Source: Hyphomicrobiales bacterium
GTDB taxonomy: Bacteria; Pseudomonadota; Alphaproteobacteria; Rhizobiales; HXMU1428-3
Direction: 5' to 3'
DNA length: 64,000 nt
Assembly (NCBI GenBank): GCA_021775425.1
Contig: JAJFHX010000020.1
Location: 83,582 to 147,581 of the forward strand
Both the position numbers and the translations under genes were made by a program. A model generated the notes under the pieces. The model was not told where the DNA came from, searched no databases, and was given only the letters and a program-made list of their open reading frames with translations. Position 1 is the first letter of the stretch. Every line of letters begins with the position of its first letter. Shown here piece by piece: positions 29,984 through 40,850 of the stretch.

Positions 29984-30565
29984 ATGAGCAAATTCAAACT
30001 ATTACATGGATTTTTAAAACCTCATCTCACTGATTTCAAAAGAGATAGCAGAGGCACGTCCGCAATTGAATTTGCATTATTGCTCCCCATAATGTTGTTC
30101 ATTTTCTACGGAACGATCGAAGTTTCAAAACTTTATATTGAAAAAAATCAGGTTGAAGCCATTTCTGAGACTGTGGCCGATCTTGTCACTCAGGGAAAAA
30201 CAATCACCACAGATCAGTTGGAAGACATATTCAAAATCAGCACAAAAGCTCTGAATGCAGATATGGAAGCTAAAGTCAACATAGCAGTAACAGCCGTCAG
30301 AACATTGCCTGATGAAAATGGACAGCCCGAAACCAAAGTAACCTGGAGTGAAAGCAAAACCGGTCAGAACACCAAATCTGAAGATTCAACATATAGCGAC
30401 CTTCCAGACGACATGGCTAAAAATTATGAAACCATCATTGTCACTGAATTATATTACACACACAGGTCGATCTATGAATTTTTCATAAAAGGGGATAAAT
30501 CATTTGATCGCCGTTTTCTCAACAAACCGAGATATTCATCGGACATCCCCTGCACGGATTGTTAA
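29984..30565 (+). CDS. TadE/TadF-like pseudopilin
   Basis: DSRGTSAIEFALLLPIMLFIFYGTIEVSKLY. Confidence 0.87.
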   Translation: MSKFKLLHGFLKPHLTDFKRDSRGTSAIEFALLLPIMLFIFYGTIEVSKLYIEKNQVEAISETVADLVTQGKTITTDQLEDIFKISTKALNADMEAKVNIAVTAVRTLPDENGQPETKVTWSESKTGQNTKSEDSTYSDLPDDMAKNYETIIVTELYYTHRSIYEFFIKGDKSFDRRFLNKPRYSSDIPCTDC

Positions 30566-30594
30566 GCATCCTCCACAACAGACATTGATCAAAT

Positions 30595-31359
30595 TTAATT
30601 CGTAACCTCTGGTTCTTTGGCTATCGCCGTCTGGAACTGCTCAAGATCAATCCCGAACCAGTGTCCTTCCGGCAGCATCCGGTCCCAAAGCTCAGTCCAA
30701 AGATCATTCGTCGCCATCACATCATAAAACTGATTAATCGGCGGGGTGAAAAAAAACATGCCCGCCACAGCCACCAGCATTAAGAAAGAAGCTGTCGGAT
30801 CACGGTATTCAAATAATTTCATCGCAGTTCCAAACGACCGCTTCACCCTGTTACCGCTAAAATCAACGCTATAAATTTCATCAAGCAACAAATGGATCAG
30901 ATAGCCAAACAGCATAAACACCCCAGCCAGCCAGCTGATGCCTGTTGGTACATTCAACCCATGATGAAAAATAGCAGCCGTCGCCAGTAGAAAAAACACA
31001 CCCGCCAATACGGAATGAAACACACCCCGATGCACCGCAAAATTATGAAACAACGAATGCCCCAGATAACGAACGGTTAAAAACGCGCCAATCCAGATGA
31101 TCCATAATTCAACGATCGAATATTTTGCAACCACACAAAACAGAACCACAATTGATAGAAATAAACCCAGCGCAAAAAATATAATCCTTGATGACCGGGA
31201 ATCTTTCAGGTCAATATCTGGCAATACACTACCGAGCGCCCCAACCAGTGCAAGAGTGATCACATCACCCTGTCCCACCATATTCGTCGCCACAGCCAAA
31301 GTCGCTGCCATACCACTCGCGATCGTACCAACACCCAAATGAGTTGCAAAATTAGCCAT
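30595..31359 (-). CDS. YdjM/DUF457-family membrane-bound metal-dependent hydrolase
   Basis: MANFATHLGVGTIASG, ALGSVLPDIDL, HRGVFHSVLAG, LIHLLLDEIYSVDFSG. Confidence 0.85.
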   Translation of the reverse strand: MANFATHLGVGTIASGMAATLAVATNMVGQGDVITLALVGALGSVLPDIDLKDSRSSRIIFFALGLFLSIVVLFCVVAKYSIVELWIIWIGAFLTVRYLGHSLFHNFAVHRGVFHSVLAGVFFLLATAAIFHHGLNVPTGISWLAGVFMLFGYLIHLLLDEIYSVDFSGNRVKRSFGTAMKLFEYRDPTASFLMLVAVAGMFFFTPPINQFYDVMATNDLWTELWDRMLPEGHWFGIDLEQFQTAIAKEPEVTN

Positions 31360-31501
31360 GCGTCACCACCAATCCGGTCTGAATTACGTATCTGCATTCA
31401 AGGTCTGATAAATGCTTATTCGCAAAAAAGCAGATTCTTGGATTAAAGAGAAGCAATTATCCGTTCATATGGGCCTATCCACACGGCCTGCTGTTGATAA
31501 C

Positions 31502-32134
31502 TCACTTATAAGTAACGCCTGTCCCTTTAAGGTTACAATAACCAGCAGGGTTTTTCGCCAGATATTGCTGGTGCCCGGTTTCAGCAAAATAGAAAGGCCC
31601 GGCCATTTTAATCTCAGTCGTAATCGCCCCATACCCGACCTTGGAAAGTTCTGCCTGCAATCTTTCCCTGCCTGCCTTAGCCACCTCAAGCTGTTGCTCC
31701 GTACTACAATAAATACCAGAGCGATACTGCGTGCCGATATCATTACCCTGCCGCATCCCCTGTGTCGGAATGTGTGATTGCCAGAACACCTTCAAAACCT
31801 CTTCAAGCGAGATGACCTCTGGTTCAAAAACAACTTTGACAACTTCATTATGAAAAGTCAGCCCGGTGCAAACCTCTTCATATGTCGGGTTCGGCGTATA
31901 GCCTTCAGCGTAACCAACCGCCGTGACCCAAACACCTTTCTGTTCCCAGAACCGGCGTTCAGCGCCCCAAAAGCACCCCATGCCAAAAGTAATCTCTTCA
32001 CTTGCCTCCGGATAAGGCCCTTTTAGCGGGTTTTTATTGACAAAATGAAGCGGCTCAATCTCCAGAGGTGTGTCACGCCCTGGCAAGGCCTCTTCTTTTG
32101 TGATCGATTTAATTTTGTTTTTTGCATAAAACAT
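31502..32134 (-). CDS. msrA: Peptide-methionine (S)-S-oxide reductase
   Basis: [58 protein letters not shown]. Confidence 0.96.
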   Translation of the reverse strand: MFYAKNKIKSITKEEALPGRDTPLEIEPLHFVNKNPLKGPYPEASEEITFGMGCFWGAERRFWEQKGVWVTAVGYAEGYTPNPTYEEVCTGLTFHNEVVKVVFEPEVISLEEVLKVFWQSHIPTQGMRQGNDIGTQYRSGIYCSTEQQLEVAKAGRERLQAELSKVGYGAITTEIKMAGPFYFAETGHQQYLAKNPAGYCNLKGTGVTYK

Positions 32135-32234
32135 TTTTTCTGCCTATTCTCTGTCAATGGAACCATAAATATATCCATTTTTCATTTCACATAGTGTAAC
32201 AACACTTCACGATTAGCTCAAAAGGGCCGGCAAC

Positions 32235-32981
32235 ATGGCTGAAGAAAAACATTCCACACGCATCTACGAAGCAAGCAGAGGCCGAAAAATCATCCTTATC
32301 ATAGTCTTCACTTGCCTCATTCCCTTTTTCATTTCCTTGCCCTTCATGATCTATTTAAGACTCAGCAAGGGCTTTTATTATGATGCCGCCATTCTCAGTC
32401 TGTTTGCAATCCTGTTCGCCATCTGGATGATATTTCTTGGCGCGCATATTCTCTCAAGCCTGCGAACGCGCATCCAGTTAAATGAGCAGGATGCTGTCTT
32501 TAACGTACCCAACTGGCGCGGCCCTTTACCTCTTCTGCCTTACCGCACAATCAGTCTCACCTATGAAAACGTTCAGGCCGTTGAAAGTCGCAGTGAAATC
32601 TACCGCGAAGCCATCATCCCCGTGCTGATGCGCGCCTCAAGCATTGTCACAAGAGACGGCGAGCGCCACATTCTCGGATATACCAAAGAGCAGGCAACTG
32701 ACCCCGCTTTTCCTTTTTCCGAAATCAGTCATGAAGTCGCCATGCGTGCAGGCCTGCCGCTGAGTGACAAAGGCACCATTCACGCTGGCGGCCAATATCT
32801 CGCTGCCTTCAGAGGAGCCCCCTCCTGGGACAAGCCCCCCCTTTCACCTGCCGCCGTTCAGACAGCAAGGAAAGCCGCACAAAAATTCTGGTGGATTATG
32901 ATCGCAATTTCTAGCGCCATTTTGGTCGCAGGCGTCTCAATTGAATTATGGCGCGTTGGCGTTCAGGGCTTTGCACAGTAA
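32235..32981 (+). CDS. Hypothetical membrane protein
   Basis: 248 aa, two N-terminal and one C-terminal TM segments, good coding character. Confidence 0.72.
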   Translation: MAEEKHSTRIYEASRGRKIILIIVFTCLIPFFISLPFMIYLRLSKGFYYDAAILSLFAILFAIWMIFLGAHILSSLRTRIQLNEQDAVFNVPNWRGPLPLLPYRTISLTYENVQAVESRSEIYREAIIPVLMRASSIVTRDGERHILGYTKEQATDPAFPFSEISHEVAMRAGLPLSDKGTIHAGGQYLAAFRGAPSWDKPPLSPAAVQTARKAAQKFWWIMIAISSAILVAGVSIELWRVGVQGFAQ

Positions 32982-33018
32982 GTTGTGCGGTTCACCAACA
33001 CAAAAACCTATCGCAAAA

Positions 33019-33052
33019 GCAAAAGGCATCTCATTTCTGAGATGCCTTTTGC
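33019..33052. terminator. Bidirectional terminator (15-bp stem)
   Basis: GCAAAAGGCATCTCA-TTTC-TGAGATGCCTTTTGC between convergent genes. Confidence 0.88.
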
Positions 33053-33086
33053 TTCTTGAATTCAAGAAATAAAAAGAAATTCTGCC

Positions 33087-33824
33087 TTACCTGACAACCT
33101 TCTTTTGCGCAATGGCCGCTTCATGCATCAGCTTTTCAACATAGCGCGGCACAATCTCAGTTGCCTTACCCTGATGCGCCTCATGAAACTGAACAGCCCC
33201 ATCTGAAGGCTCAAGATTAAGCTCAACCGTATGTGCCCCCGCTTTGCGGGCCATGTTTACAAATCCGGCTGCTGGATAAACCGAACCAGACGTGCCGATT
33301 GAGATAAACAGAAAGCAACTATCAATTTCCCGCTGAATTTCTTCAAGATGATACGGCATCTCACCAAACCAGACAACGTCTGGTCGCTGACTGCCAACCA
33401 CCTTGCAGGAAGGGCACATTGTCGTCAGCTCAATATTTCCATGGCTCAGCGCATAAACGTGGCCACAATCATTACATTTCGCCTTATTAATCTGCCCATG
33501 CATATGGATGACCCGGTGCGAACCTGCCAGCTCATGCAGATTGTCAATATTTTGTGTAACAACGACGACTTCACCCGGATACTCAGCCTCAAGCCGGGCC
33601 AAAGCTTTATGCGCCGCATTGGCCTCTGCATTTTTATGAATGTCGCGCCGGTAATTGTAAAAATCAAGGCAGCGCTGCGGGTCAGCCGAATAGCCTTCCG
33701 GCGTTGCCACTTCCTCAAAATTATACTGACTCCAAATCCCGTTTTCATCCCGAAAGGTGCCAAGACCGGATTCAGCCGACATCCCGGCACCGGTCAGTAT
33801 AAGAATTTTATCGTATAATGACAT
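33087..33824 (-). CDS. cobB: NAD-dependent protein deacylase, Sir2 family
   Basis: ILTGAGMSAESGLGTFRDENGIW, TQNIDNLHELAGS, zinc motif CNDC...CPSC. Confidence 0.95.
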   Translation of the reverse strand: MSLYDKILILTGAGMSAESGLGTFRDENGIWSQYNFEEVATPEGYSADPQRCLDFYNYRRDIHKNAEANAAHKALARLEAEYPGEVVVVTQNIDNLHELAGSHRVIHMHGQINKAKCNDCGHVYALSHGNIELTTMCPSCKVVGSQRPDVVWFGEMPYHLEEIQREIDSCFLFISIGTSGSVYPAAGFVNMARKAGAHTVELNLEPSDGAVQFHEAHQGKATEIVPRYVEKLMHEAAIAQKKVVR

Positions 33825-33962
33825 AGAGCTCCCTCATCTACGAACATTGCCTTTCTTTTGAATCTACAACAATTCTCAACGAGAACAAACCGGACCACCC
33901 AAATTTCGAAAATTAAATGCTAACGAACCCGCCAGCAATACCTCTGAACTGTACCAGCCGCA

Positions 33963-35045
33963 CTATCCCTGCTGGCCGCGGTGCAACAAATAATGGTCCG
34001 CCAATACAAGCGCCATCATAGCCTCACCAACAGGCACCGCCCTGATCCCCACACATGGGTCATGGCGCCCTTTCGTCAAAATCTCAGTATCATTCCCTTG
34101 CCGGTCAACAGTTTTGCGCGGCGTTAAAATAGAAGAAGTTGGCTTGACCGCAAAGCGGGCGACAATTGGCTGCCCGCTTGAGATGCCCCCAAGCACACCG
34201 CCCGCATGATTAGAAGAAAACTCAACCCCGGCATTCCCCATGCGGATCTCATCTGCATTTTCTTCACCTGTTAATTCAGCCGCTCCAAACCCGGAACCGA
34301 TTTCAACCCCTTTAACAGCATTGATGCTCATCATCGCGCTGGCAATATCCTGATCAAGCTTGCCATAAACCGGCGCCCCAAGCCCGGCAGGCACATGGTC
34401 AGCAACCACTTCAATCACCGCGCCAATAGAAGAGCCAGCTTTTCGAAGCCCATCAAGATACTCAGCCCAGACATCAACAATCTCACGGTCAGGCGCAAAG
34501 AACGGGTTGTTATCCACTTCATCCCAATCCCAGTTATCACGGTTGATTTTATGCGGCCCCATTTGCACAAGCGCACCGCGAACAATCATCCCCGGTACGA
34601 CCTTGCGCGCAATGCCGCCTGCCGCCACCCGCATCGCGGTTTCCCGCGCGCTGGAGCGCCCCCCGCCACGATAATCCCGAATGCCATATTTTTCGATATA
34701 AGTATAATCAGCGTGACCCGGGCGAAACTTGTCTTTAATATCACCATAATCTTTTGAGCGCTGGTCAGTATTTTCAATCAGCAGAGAAATCGGAGTGCCT
34801 GTTGTCACCTGCACGCCAAGTTCGTTTTCAAAAACACCGGATAAAATCTTAACCTCATCAGCCTCTTTGCGCTGCGTTGTAAAACGGGATTGCCCCGGCT
34901 TTCGTTTATCGAGAAAAACCTGCAATTCCTCAACCGTGATGGGAATGTTAGACGGGCAACCGTCAACAACAGCTCCAATCGCCGGCCCGTGCGATTCGCC
35001 CCAGGTGGTAAAACGAAACAGATGTCCAAAACTATTGTAAGACAT
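33963..35045 (-). CDS. aroC: Chorismate synthase
   Basis: [59 protein letters not shown]. Confidence 0.97.
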   Translation of the reverse strand: MSYNSFGHLFRFTTWGESHGPAIGAVVDGCPSNIPITVEELQVFLDKRKPGQSRFTTQRKEADEVKILSGVFENELGVQVTTGTPISLLIENTDQRSKDYGDIKDKFRPGHADYTYIEKYGIRDYRGGGRSSARETAMRVAAGGIARKVVPGMIVRGALVQMGPHKINRDNWDWDEVDNNPFFAPDREIVDVWAEYLDGLRKAGSSIGAVIEVVADHVPAGLGAPVYGKLDQDIASAMMSINAVKGVEIGSGFGAAELTGEENADEIRMGNAGVEFSSNHAGGVLGGISSGQPIVARFAVKPTSSILTPRKTVDRQGNDTEILTKGRHDPCVGIRAVPVGEAMMALVLADHYLLHRGQQG

Positions 35046-35329
35046 AAAATTTTCCAGGCTCATAAATCAGCTGTTCTGAAAACATCCGTTCCCATTGAAA
35101 ACAAGAGGAAAAATCAAACTGAACAGCAAAGATTGAAAGGTAATAATAATATCGGATGAATAACAACAGTCCGAACCATTGTTATAGCTGAGATAGAAAA
35201 AATTGAAAGCTCTGGCTCAAAATTTCATCAGTCCGCATAGCAAAAATAACGGCACCCCAAAAAATGAGAACCACAACATGAGGGAAAGTGTAACAGGGTC
35301 AGAAAGAACCGCAAAAACCAACAGACAAT

Positions 35330-35998
35330 TTAAACCCAGGCAAATCCTGCCATGCCATTTCCCCCATTCCCCTTGCAAACATCCAGAAACTTATCCTGAT
35401 GCGCAACAAGATGCGGGATTTCAATCGGATCCATATTGCTAAGATGCCCTTCAATAATCCGCAAAGGCCCGGAATGCGTAACGGCAATCGTTTTTAAGGG
35501 TAAGGCCTCAAACCAGTCAAGCACACGTGTCTGCATTTGCGTATGCGACTCGCCCTTTGGCGCAACCACATCCCACGGGTTAGCGAACCGAGCCGCAATA
35601 AGCTCTGGTATCTCTAACCGCAATTCATCCCAGCTTCTCCCCTCCCAGTCACCAAAACCAATCTCAACCAGGTTGTTGGAAAGTTCATAAGCCTTTGGGT
35701 CTAAGCCAAGTTCACCGCGAACGATCTCCATCGTCTCGCGGCAACGTGAAAGCGGGCTTGAAACAAAATGCCAGTTAGTAAGTTCATCGCATAAATCAGC
35801 AGCCGTAAACCCAAACTGATCAATCAGTCTGGTACGCAATGCCTGGCCGTGCCGGCGGGCCTGCGCCTGCCCCCGCTCATTAATCGGGATGTCAGTTCGT
35901 CCCTGCAAACGCTTGATTACATTCCAGTCAGTCTCACCATGTCGCAGCAGATACAACCGCGGCAAGCGCAAACCGGAACTGTCATTCAGGATTTCCAT
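35330..35998 (-). CDS. Histidine phosphatase family protein
   Basis: LYLLRHGETDWN, SSPLSRCRETMEIV. Confidence 0.93.
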   Translation of the reverse strand: MEILNDSSGLRLPRLYLLRHGETDWNVIKRLQGRTDIPINERGQAQARRHGQALRTRLIDQFGFTAADLCDELTNWHFVSSPLSRCRETMEIVRGELGLDPKAYELSNNLVEIGFGDWEGRSWDELRLEIPELIAARFANPWDVVAPKGESHTQMQTRVLDWFEALPLKTIAVTHSGPLRIIEGHLSNMDPIEIPHLVAHQDKFLDVCKGNGGNGMAGFAWV

Positions 35999-36015
35999 CG
36001 ATAAATTTTATGAGT

Positions 36016-36432
36016 TTATTTAACCGTCAACCGAACTGTATGAACACCAGCCCGCGGCCCAGAAGTGACCCGGTAAGAGAATTCATCAACACCTTTGCGA
36101 TACCCACGATAGGTCAGTTTCGAGCCTTTAATCGGGATGCCCTTACACTCAGTCACTTGAATAACGTGATTGCCACGAGAGATTGAAAGTGAACCAAGTT
36201 TTGGTTTCTTGACGATTTTTACATTCGGTATGGTCGCCGCCCAGCAGTTTTTATCCCAGTGCAGAAACCGGCCGATCTCAACAGAACGTCCACGGCTGAT
36301 CACTTTAGATGAAAGACCACCAGATGCCCCAAGACTATCCCCGGTAATTCCGGCACCCGGGCCAGCACAACCAGCCACAAATCCACCCAAGCCGAACACC
36401 AATGCTAAACCAACGATCTTTTTCGCAGACAT
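36016..36432 (-). CDS. Putative lipoprotein
   Basis: LGGFVAGCAGPG lipobox; Ig-like C-terminus DEFSYRVTSGPRAGVHTVRLTVK. Confidence 0.7.
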   Translation of the reverse strand: MSAKKIVGLALVFGLGGFVAGCAGPGAGITGDSLGASGGLSSKVISRGRSVEIGRFLHWDKNCWAATIPNVKIVKKPKLGSLSISRGNHVIQVTECKGIPIKGSKLTYRGYRKGVDEFSYRVTSGPRAGVHTVRLTVK

Positions 36433-36599
36433 AATATTAACCAATCCCAAAATGCATGACTAAATTTCAAATGACTAACTTCAAATGAATAGTCTTCCCG
36501 TTAACCCCTAAAAAGATGAAAGCTTTTAAATCTCAAGCCCATCCCTGATGGTTCCATACATTAACCGAAAGTGCCCAGTGCGAAAATCCATGAAAGAGA

Positions 36600-37415
36600 T
36601 TAAGTCACAGATATATCTGGCGCATCTTCATTCTTCATACCCACTATATGATATCCGCTGTCCACATGATGTATCTCACCAGTCACACCACGGCTAAAAT
36701 CAGACAAGAGATAAACGCCTGCATTTCCCACTTCCTCAATAGAAACTGTCCGTCTGAGCGGCGAATTATATTCATTCCACTTCAGAATATATCTGAAATC
36801 GCTAATGCCAGAAGCCGCTAACGTCTTGATAGGTCCTGCAGAAATTGCATTTACACGAATATTATCCTTGCCAAGGTCAGCCGCCAGATATTTCACACTC
36901 GCCTCAAGCGCGGCTTTCGCAACGCCCATTACATTATAATGCGGCATAACCTTCTCCGCGCCATAGTAAGTCAGCGTCAATAATGAACCACCATCATTCA
37001 TCATCTTTTCAGCTCGCTGCGCTATCGCAGTGAAAGAATAACAGGAAATTTGCAGTGAATTCTGGAAATTCTCGGGGCTTGTATCAACATATCGCCCATC
37101 AAGCTCATTTTTATCTGAAAAGGCTACCGCATGCACAACAAAATCCAGCGTGCCCCATTGCTCTTTTAAAGTGGCAAAAACCGCATCCATAGAAGCTTCA
37201 TCAGTGACATCACACGGCAATACAAGATTAGAACCAAGGCTCTCGGCCAGCGGCTCAACCCGTTTCTTCAGCGCATCACCCTGATAAGTAAAAGCAACTT
37301 CAGCGCCCTGCTCACTTGCCGCTTTTGCTATGCCCCAGGCAATCGAACGATTATTCGCAACACCCATAACCAGCCCGCGCTTACCAGCTAACAGATTCTG
37401 AACAGCGGTCATATC
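36600..37415 (-). CDS. fabI: Enoyl-[acyl-carrier-protein] reductase
   Basis: GKRGLVMGVANNRSIAWGIAKAASEQGAEVAFTYQ; YNVMGVAKAALEASVKYLA. Confidence 0.96.
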   Translation of the reverse strand, partial: DMTAVQNLLAGKRGLVMGVANNRSIAWGIAKAASEQGAEVAFTYQGDALKKRVEPLAESLGSNLVLPCDVTDEASMDAVFATLKEQWGTLDFVVHAVAFSDKNELDGRYVDTSPENFQNSLQISCYSFTAIAQRAEKMMNDGGSLLTLTYYGAEKVMPHYNVMGVAKAALEASVKYLAADLGKDNIRVNAISAGPIKTLAASGISDFRYILKWNEYNSPLRRTVSIEEVGNAGVYLLSDFSRGVTGEIHHVDSGYHIVGMKNEDAPDISVT

Positions 37416-37587
37416 CCATGTCCTTTTTAACAAAGTAAAACAATTTTTGGCGCATCCTACACAAATCCGCCATCACGTCTATAGCAATGCATGAGATATA
37501 TCACGATTATTCATGCCAAAAAGTCTGCTTTCCATCTCGAAAAGTCGTGAAATTCACGGTTCACGAATACAATCACTTCTCGTCTTT

Positions 37588-39012
37588 TCACGGCGAAGCC
37601 TTGTCCTGATCGGAAAAGCCAGAAAGCATCCGCGCAAAAGCCCGGCACCCTTTTTGAAAGCTGGAAAGGTTATACTTTTCATTCGGCGCATGAATGCAAT
37701 CATCATTCAGCGCATAACCAACCAGCAAGCAATCCATATCAAGCTGGCTCATAAACGCTTCAACAATCGGTATTGATCCACCGCACCCCAGCATCACCGG
37801 CTCACGCTCAAACTCATCTTTCAAAGCCTGCCGCGCCACATCCATATGCGGTTTGGTCAGGTCAAACGCCACTGCCGGGGATCCATCTGGCAGCGAAAAA
37901 CTCACTTTCACATCTCCGTCAAACTGCGCCCGCAAAAATTGCTGCACAGCTTCAAGTATAGCTTCAGGCTGCTGCCCGGCAACAAGACGAAACGAAAGTT
38001 TCGCATTCGCCTTTGAAGGGATGACCGTTTTTTGCCCCGGACCAATATAGCCCCCCCAAATTCCGTTAATTTCAATCGTCGGTCGGCACCAGAGCTGTTC
38101 AAGTAAATGATAACTGCTTTCACCATGCGGTTTTGTTAAACCAATGTCTGCCAGAAACCCTTTGTCATCAAAATCAAGCGAGCGCCACTGCGCTGCCATT
38201 GAGGGGTCAGGCTCTGCAATATTGTCATAAAACCCCGGCACTGCCACACGGCCCTCATCATCATAAAGCGCAGCCAGAGCCTTATTCAGCGCACGTATCG
38301 GATTAAGTGCCGGCCCGCCATACATCCCCGAATGCAGGTCTCTGTTCGGCCCTTCAATATTGATTTCAACACCAGCCAACCCGCGCAGCATCGATGTAAT
38401 AGCCGGAGTATCCTTATCCCACTGCAACGTATCACAAATCAGCGCAAAATCGGCCCGAACATCCTGGCCCCGTTTTTCTAGAAACCCGTCAAGCGAAGGG
38501 CTGCCGCATTCTTCTTCTCCCTCAAGCAGAACGGTTACATTGACTGGCAAATCTCCCGTGACTTCATGCCAGGCTCTCGCCGCCTCAATAAAGGTCAGCA
38601 ACTGCCCCTTATCATCTGACGACCCCCGCCCGTGAATAACCTTGCCGTTTAAAGGATCTTCAATAATTTCTGCCGCAAATGGCGGTCGTGACCACTCGGA
38701 TAAAGGGTCAACCGGCTGCACATCATAATGCCCATAAAATAACAAATGCGGCCCATCTTCATTTGCTTTTGAGCGATATTTCCCAAGCACCATAGGGTGA
38801 CCCGTTGTTGGGGCAACTTCAGCTTCAAATCCAGCCTGCTCTAAATATCCCGCAGCCAGTTTTGCCGCATCAAGGCATTGTTCTGAATAAGCCGGGTCAG
38901 TAGAAATACTTTCAACCGCGATAAAAGAGAACAACCTATCAAGGGCATCACCTTGCCCTTCATCCAGTTTCGCCAATACCCGCTCAAGCACATCTGTTTG
39001 AGAATTCATCCC
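37588..39012 (-). CDS. M20/M25/M40 family dipeptidase
   Basis: HLLFYGHYDVQPVDPLSEW, GRGSSDDKGQL, LLEGEEECGSP. Confidence 0.93.
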   Translation of the reverse strand, partial: GMNSQTDVLERVLAKLDEGQGDALDRLFSFIAVESISTDPAYSEQCLDAAKLAAGYLEQAGFEAEVAPTTGHPMVLGKYRSKANEDGPHLLFYGHYDVQPVDPLSEWSRPPFAAEIIEDPLNGKVIHGRGSSDDKGQLLTFIEAARAWHEVTGDLPVNVTVLLEGEEECGSPSLDGFLEKRGQDVRADFALICDTLQWDKDTPAITSMLRGLAGVEINIEGPNRDLHSGMYGGPALNPIRALNKALAALYDDEGRVAVPGFYDNIAEPDPSMAAQWRSLDFDDKGFLADIGLTKPHGESSYHLLEQLWCRPTIEINGIWGGYIGPGQKTVIPSKANAKLSFRLVAGQQPEAILEAVQQFLRAQFDGDVKVSFSLPDGSPAVAFDLTKPHMDVARQALKDEFEREPVMLGCGGSIPIVEAFMSQLDMDCLLVGYALNDDCIHAPNEKYNLSSFQKGCRAFARMLSGFSDQDKASP

Positions 39013-39301
39013 ATCCACCTCGTTACAAACCTGTCTCATCTCAGCCAGAACCTACCTTACCCACAATTATTTTTCACCACCGAAATGCATCTGATGCACA
39101 CCAGCCTTTTAAGCAATGTAAAGTGAAAGCTCATTAAAATGCCAAAGACGCATGTCTTTGCGAGAAATTTAGACGAAAGTTGATGGATCAAATAAGTCAC
39201 AAAACTCAGCAGATTAACCACCCTTTGCCTAAAAAACGTGCAACCAGATGAAAATATAAATATACTCTGCAACCTGAGCTAAATTTCCAAGGGAGGGAAA
39301 C

Positions 39302-39580
39302 ATGGAAGCTTATTTACCACTGATTATTAATCTCGTTGGCGGTGCTGTTGGTGGCAATGTCGCTGGCGGTGTACTAAGAAATCTCAGCCTCGGCACGCTT
39401 GGCAATTCAATCGCCGGTATCTTAGGTGGCGGTGCTGCCTATCATTTTCTACCCGAATTATTAGGAACAACAAGCAGTCTTGATATGCAAGGCATCCTCA
39501 CTCAAATTGCTGGCGGTGCTGGCGGCGGCGGTATCATCATGATTGTTCTTGGCTTGATTAAAAGCATCATCAGCAGATAA
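39302..39580 (+). CDS. Small glycine-rich membrane protein, unknown function
   Basis: 92 aa, GGAVGGNVAGG and GGAGGGGI hydrophobic segments; GGGAGG ribosome-binding site and terminator follow. Confidence 0.75.
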   Translation: MEAYLPLIINLVGGAVGGNVAGGVLRNLSLGTLGNSIAGILGGGAAYHFLPELLGTTSSLDMQGILTQIAGGAGGGGIIMIVLGLIKSIISR

Positions 39581-39603
39581 TCATTCGCCACAACAATGTT
39601 TCC

Positions 39604-39636
39604 AACCGGACCAGTTCAGCTGGTTCGGTTTTTTTA
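39604..39636 (+). terminator. Terminator after the small glycine-rich protein
   Basis: AACCGGACCAG-TTCAG-CTGGTTCGGTTTTTTT. Confidence 0.8.
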
Positions 39637-39709
39637 TGTTCGAAAAATTAAAACGGGAAAGTGATTTAGATTTATTAAGGGCAGCCTAGGGGCAATATCC
39701 AATGAACCA

Positions 39710-39910
39710 CTAAACAGAGATATCGAGCAACTGTCCTGTGCCCGGTGGTGCCGCGCTGGTAACAGCTTCAATATTCTGTTGTGCCGCGTTCAGCAGGTCA
39801 ACCACAGACCGCTCCGAGGCCGCATTAAATTTAGCAATTTTCGCAGCGATCGCCACCTGTACCTGCGCCTGACTTGAAGCTGCCGCCGCTGCCGCTATAG
39901 ATGCACTCAT
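39710..39910 (-). CDS. Small YjfB-like (putative motility) protein
   Basis: 66 aa; QAQVQVAIAAKIAK...PPGTGQLLDISV resembles YjfB-family layout. Confidence 0.5.
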   Translation of the reverse strand: MSASIAAAAAASSQAQVQVAIAAKIAKFNAASERSVVDLLNAAQQNIEAVTSAAPPGTGQLLDISV

Positions 39911-40041
39911 CAGATTTCACCTTTAATAAACATCCGCAAACTTGCTACACGAGAACAAACCGTCACGAATGGAATTAAGCTTAAACAAAGATGCCTAATT
40001 TTGTGTAAAAATACAAATATGCCCGATAGCTGGTCTTAAAG

Positions 40042-40764
40042 TCATCTCAGAAGAAGTTGTTTTATAGGTCGGAATGAATGTCGGTGATGCTCTGTAATCC
40101 CATCAGCTTCAAGCGCATCAATGTGCGCCTTCGTTCCATAGCCTTTATTGGAAGCCCAGTTATAAGAGGGAAAAGCCTCCCCAAGCTCAACCATCATCCG
40201 GTCCCTTGTCACCTTCGCAACAATGGAAGCTGCCGCAATTGAAAGTGATCTCCCGTCCCCCTTCACAAGCGTGAGCGCCGGCATTGGCAAAGGCGGACAC
40301 TTGTTACCATCAACCAGAACGCTGGCTGGCACAACTTTCAGTTGTGCAACGGCCTCACTCATCGCCCATAACGAAGCCTGCAAAATATTATCCCTGTCAA
40401 TCCGCGCGACATCAGCAATCCCAACACCGATATAAAGCCGCTCAGATCTGGCCATCTCCTGCATTTGCTCAAACAATAATTCTCGTTTTTGTTCAGTGAG
40501 TTTTTTAGAATCATTTAATCCCTCCGGTAAATCATCCGGGTTTAAAATGACCGCACCCGCAACAACCGGCCCGGCCCAGGGGCCACGTCCGGCCTCATCA
40601 GTCCCGGCAACACAGCCGCCATACTCGACAAGCGCTTCATTCTCAAACGAAAAATCCGGCCCGCTATCTGCAACCCTGTTGGCTCCGTTTCCCGATGAAC
40701 TGCCTTTGCCACTTGAAAGTCTATTATTTGTCCGTTTTTTTTCAACCATCAATGAGCCCCGCAA
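40042..40764 (-). CDS. rnhB: Ribonuclease HII
   Basis: GTDEAGRGPWAGPVVAGAVIL, DGRSLSIAAASIVAKVTRD. Confidence 0.96.
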   Translation of the reverse strand: MRGSLMVEKKRTNNRLSSGKGSSSGNGANRVADSGPDFSFENEALVEYGGCVAGTDEAGRGPWAGPVVAGAVILNPDDLPEGLNDSKKLTEQKRELLFEQMQEMARSERLYIGVGIADVARIDRDNILQASLWAMSEAVAQLKVVPASVLVDGNKCPPLPMPALTLVKGDGRSLSIAAASIVAKVTRDRMMVELGEAFPSYNWASNKGYGTKAHIDALEADGITEHHRHSFRPIKQLLLR

Positions 40765-40850
40765 TACCCCGACAAGTCATCCGGAACCATAAAATCAATC
40801 AGCCACCTAAACAAGCAATGAACCAGAACGATTAACGACATTTAGTGGAC

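Noticed and set aside
38800-38830. gggtgacccgttgttggggcaac, resembling the hairpin repeat unit
   Set aside because: Inside the dipeptidase coding frame and a poor match to the unit; likely coincidence.
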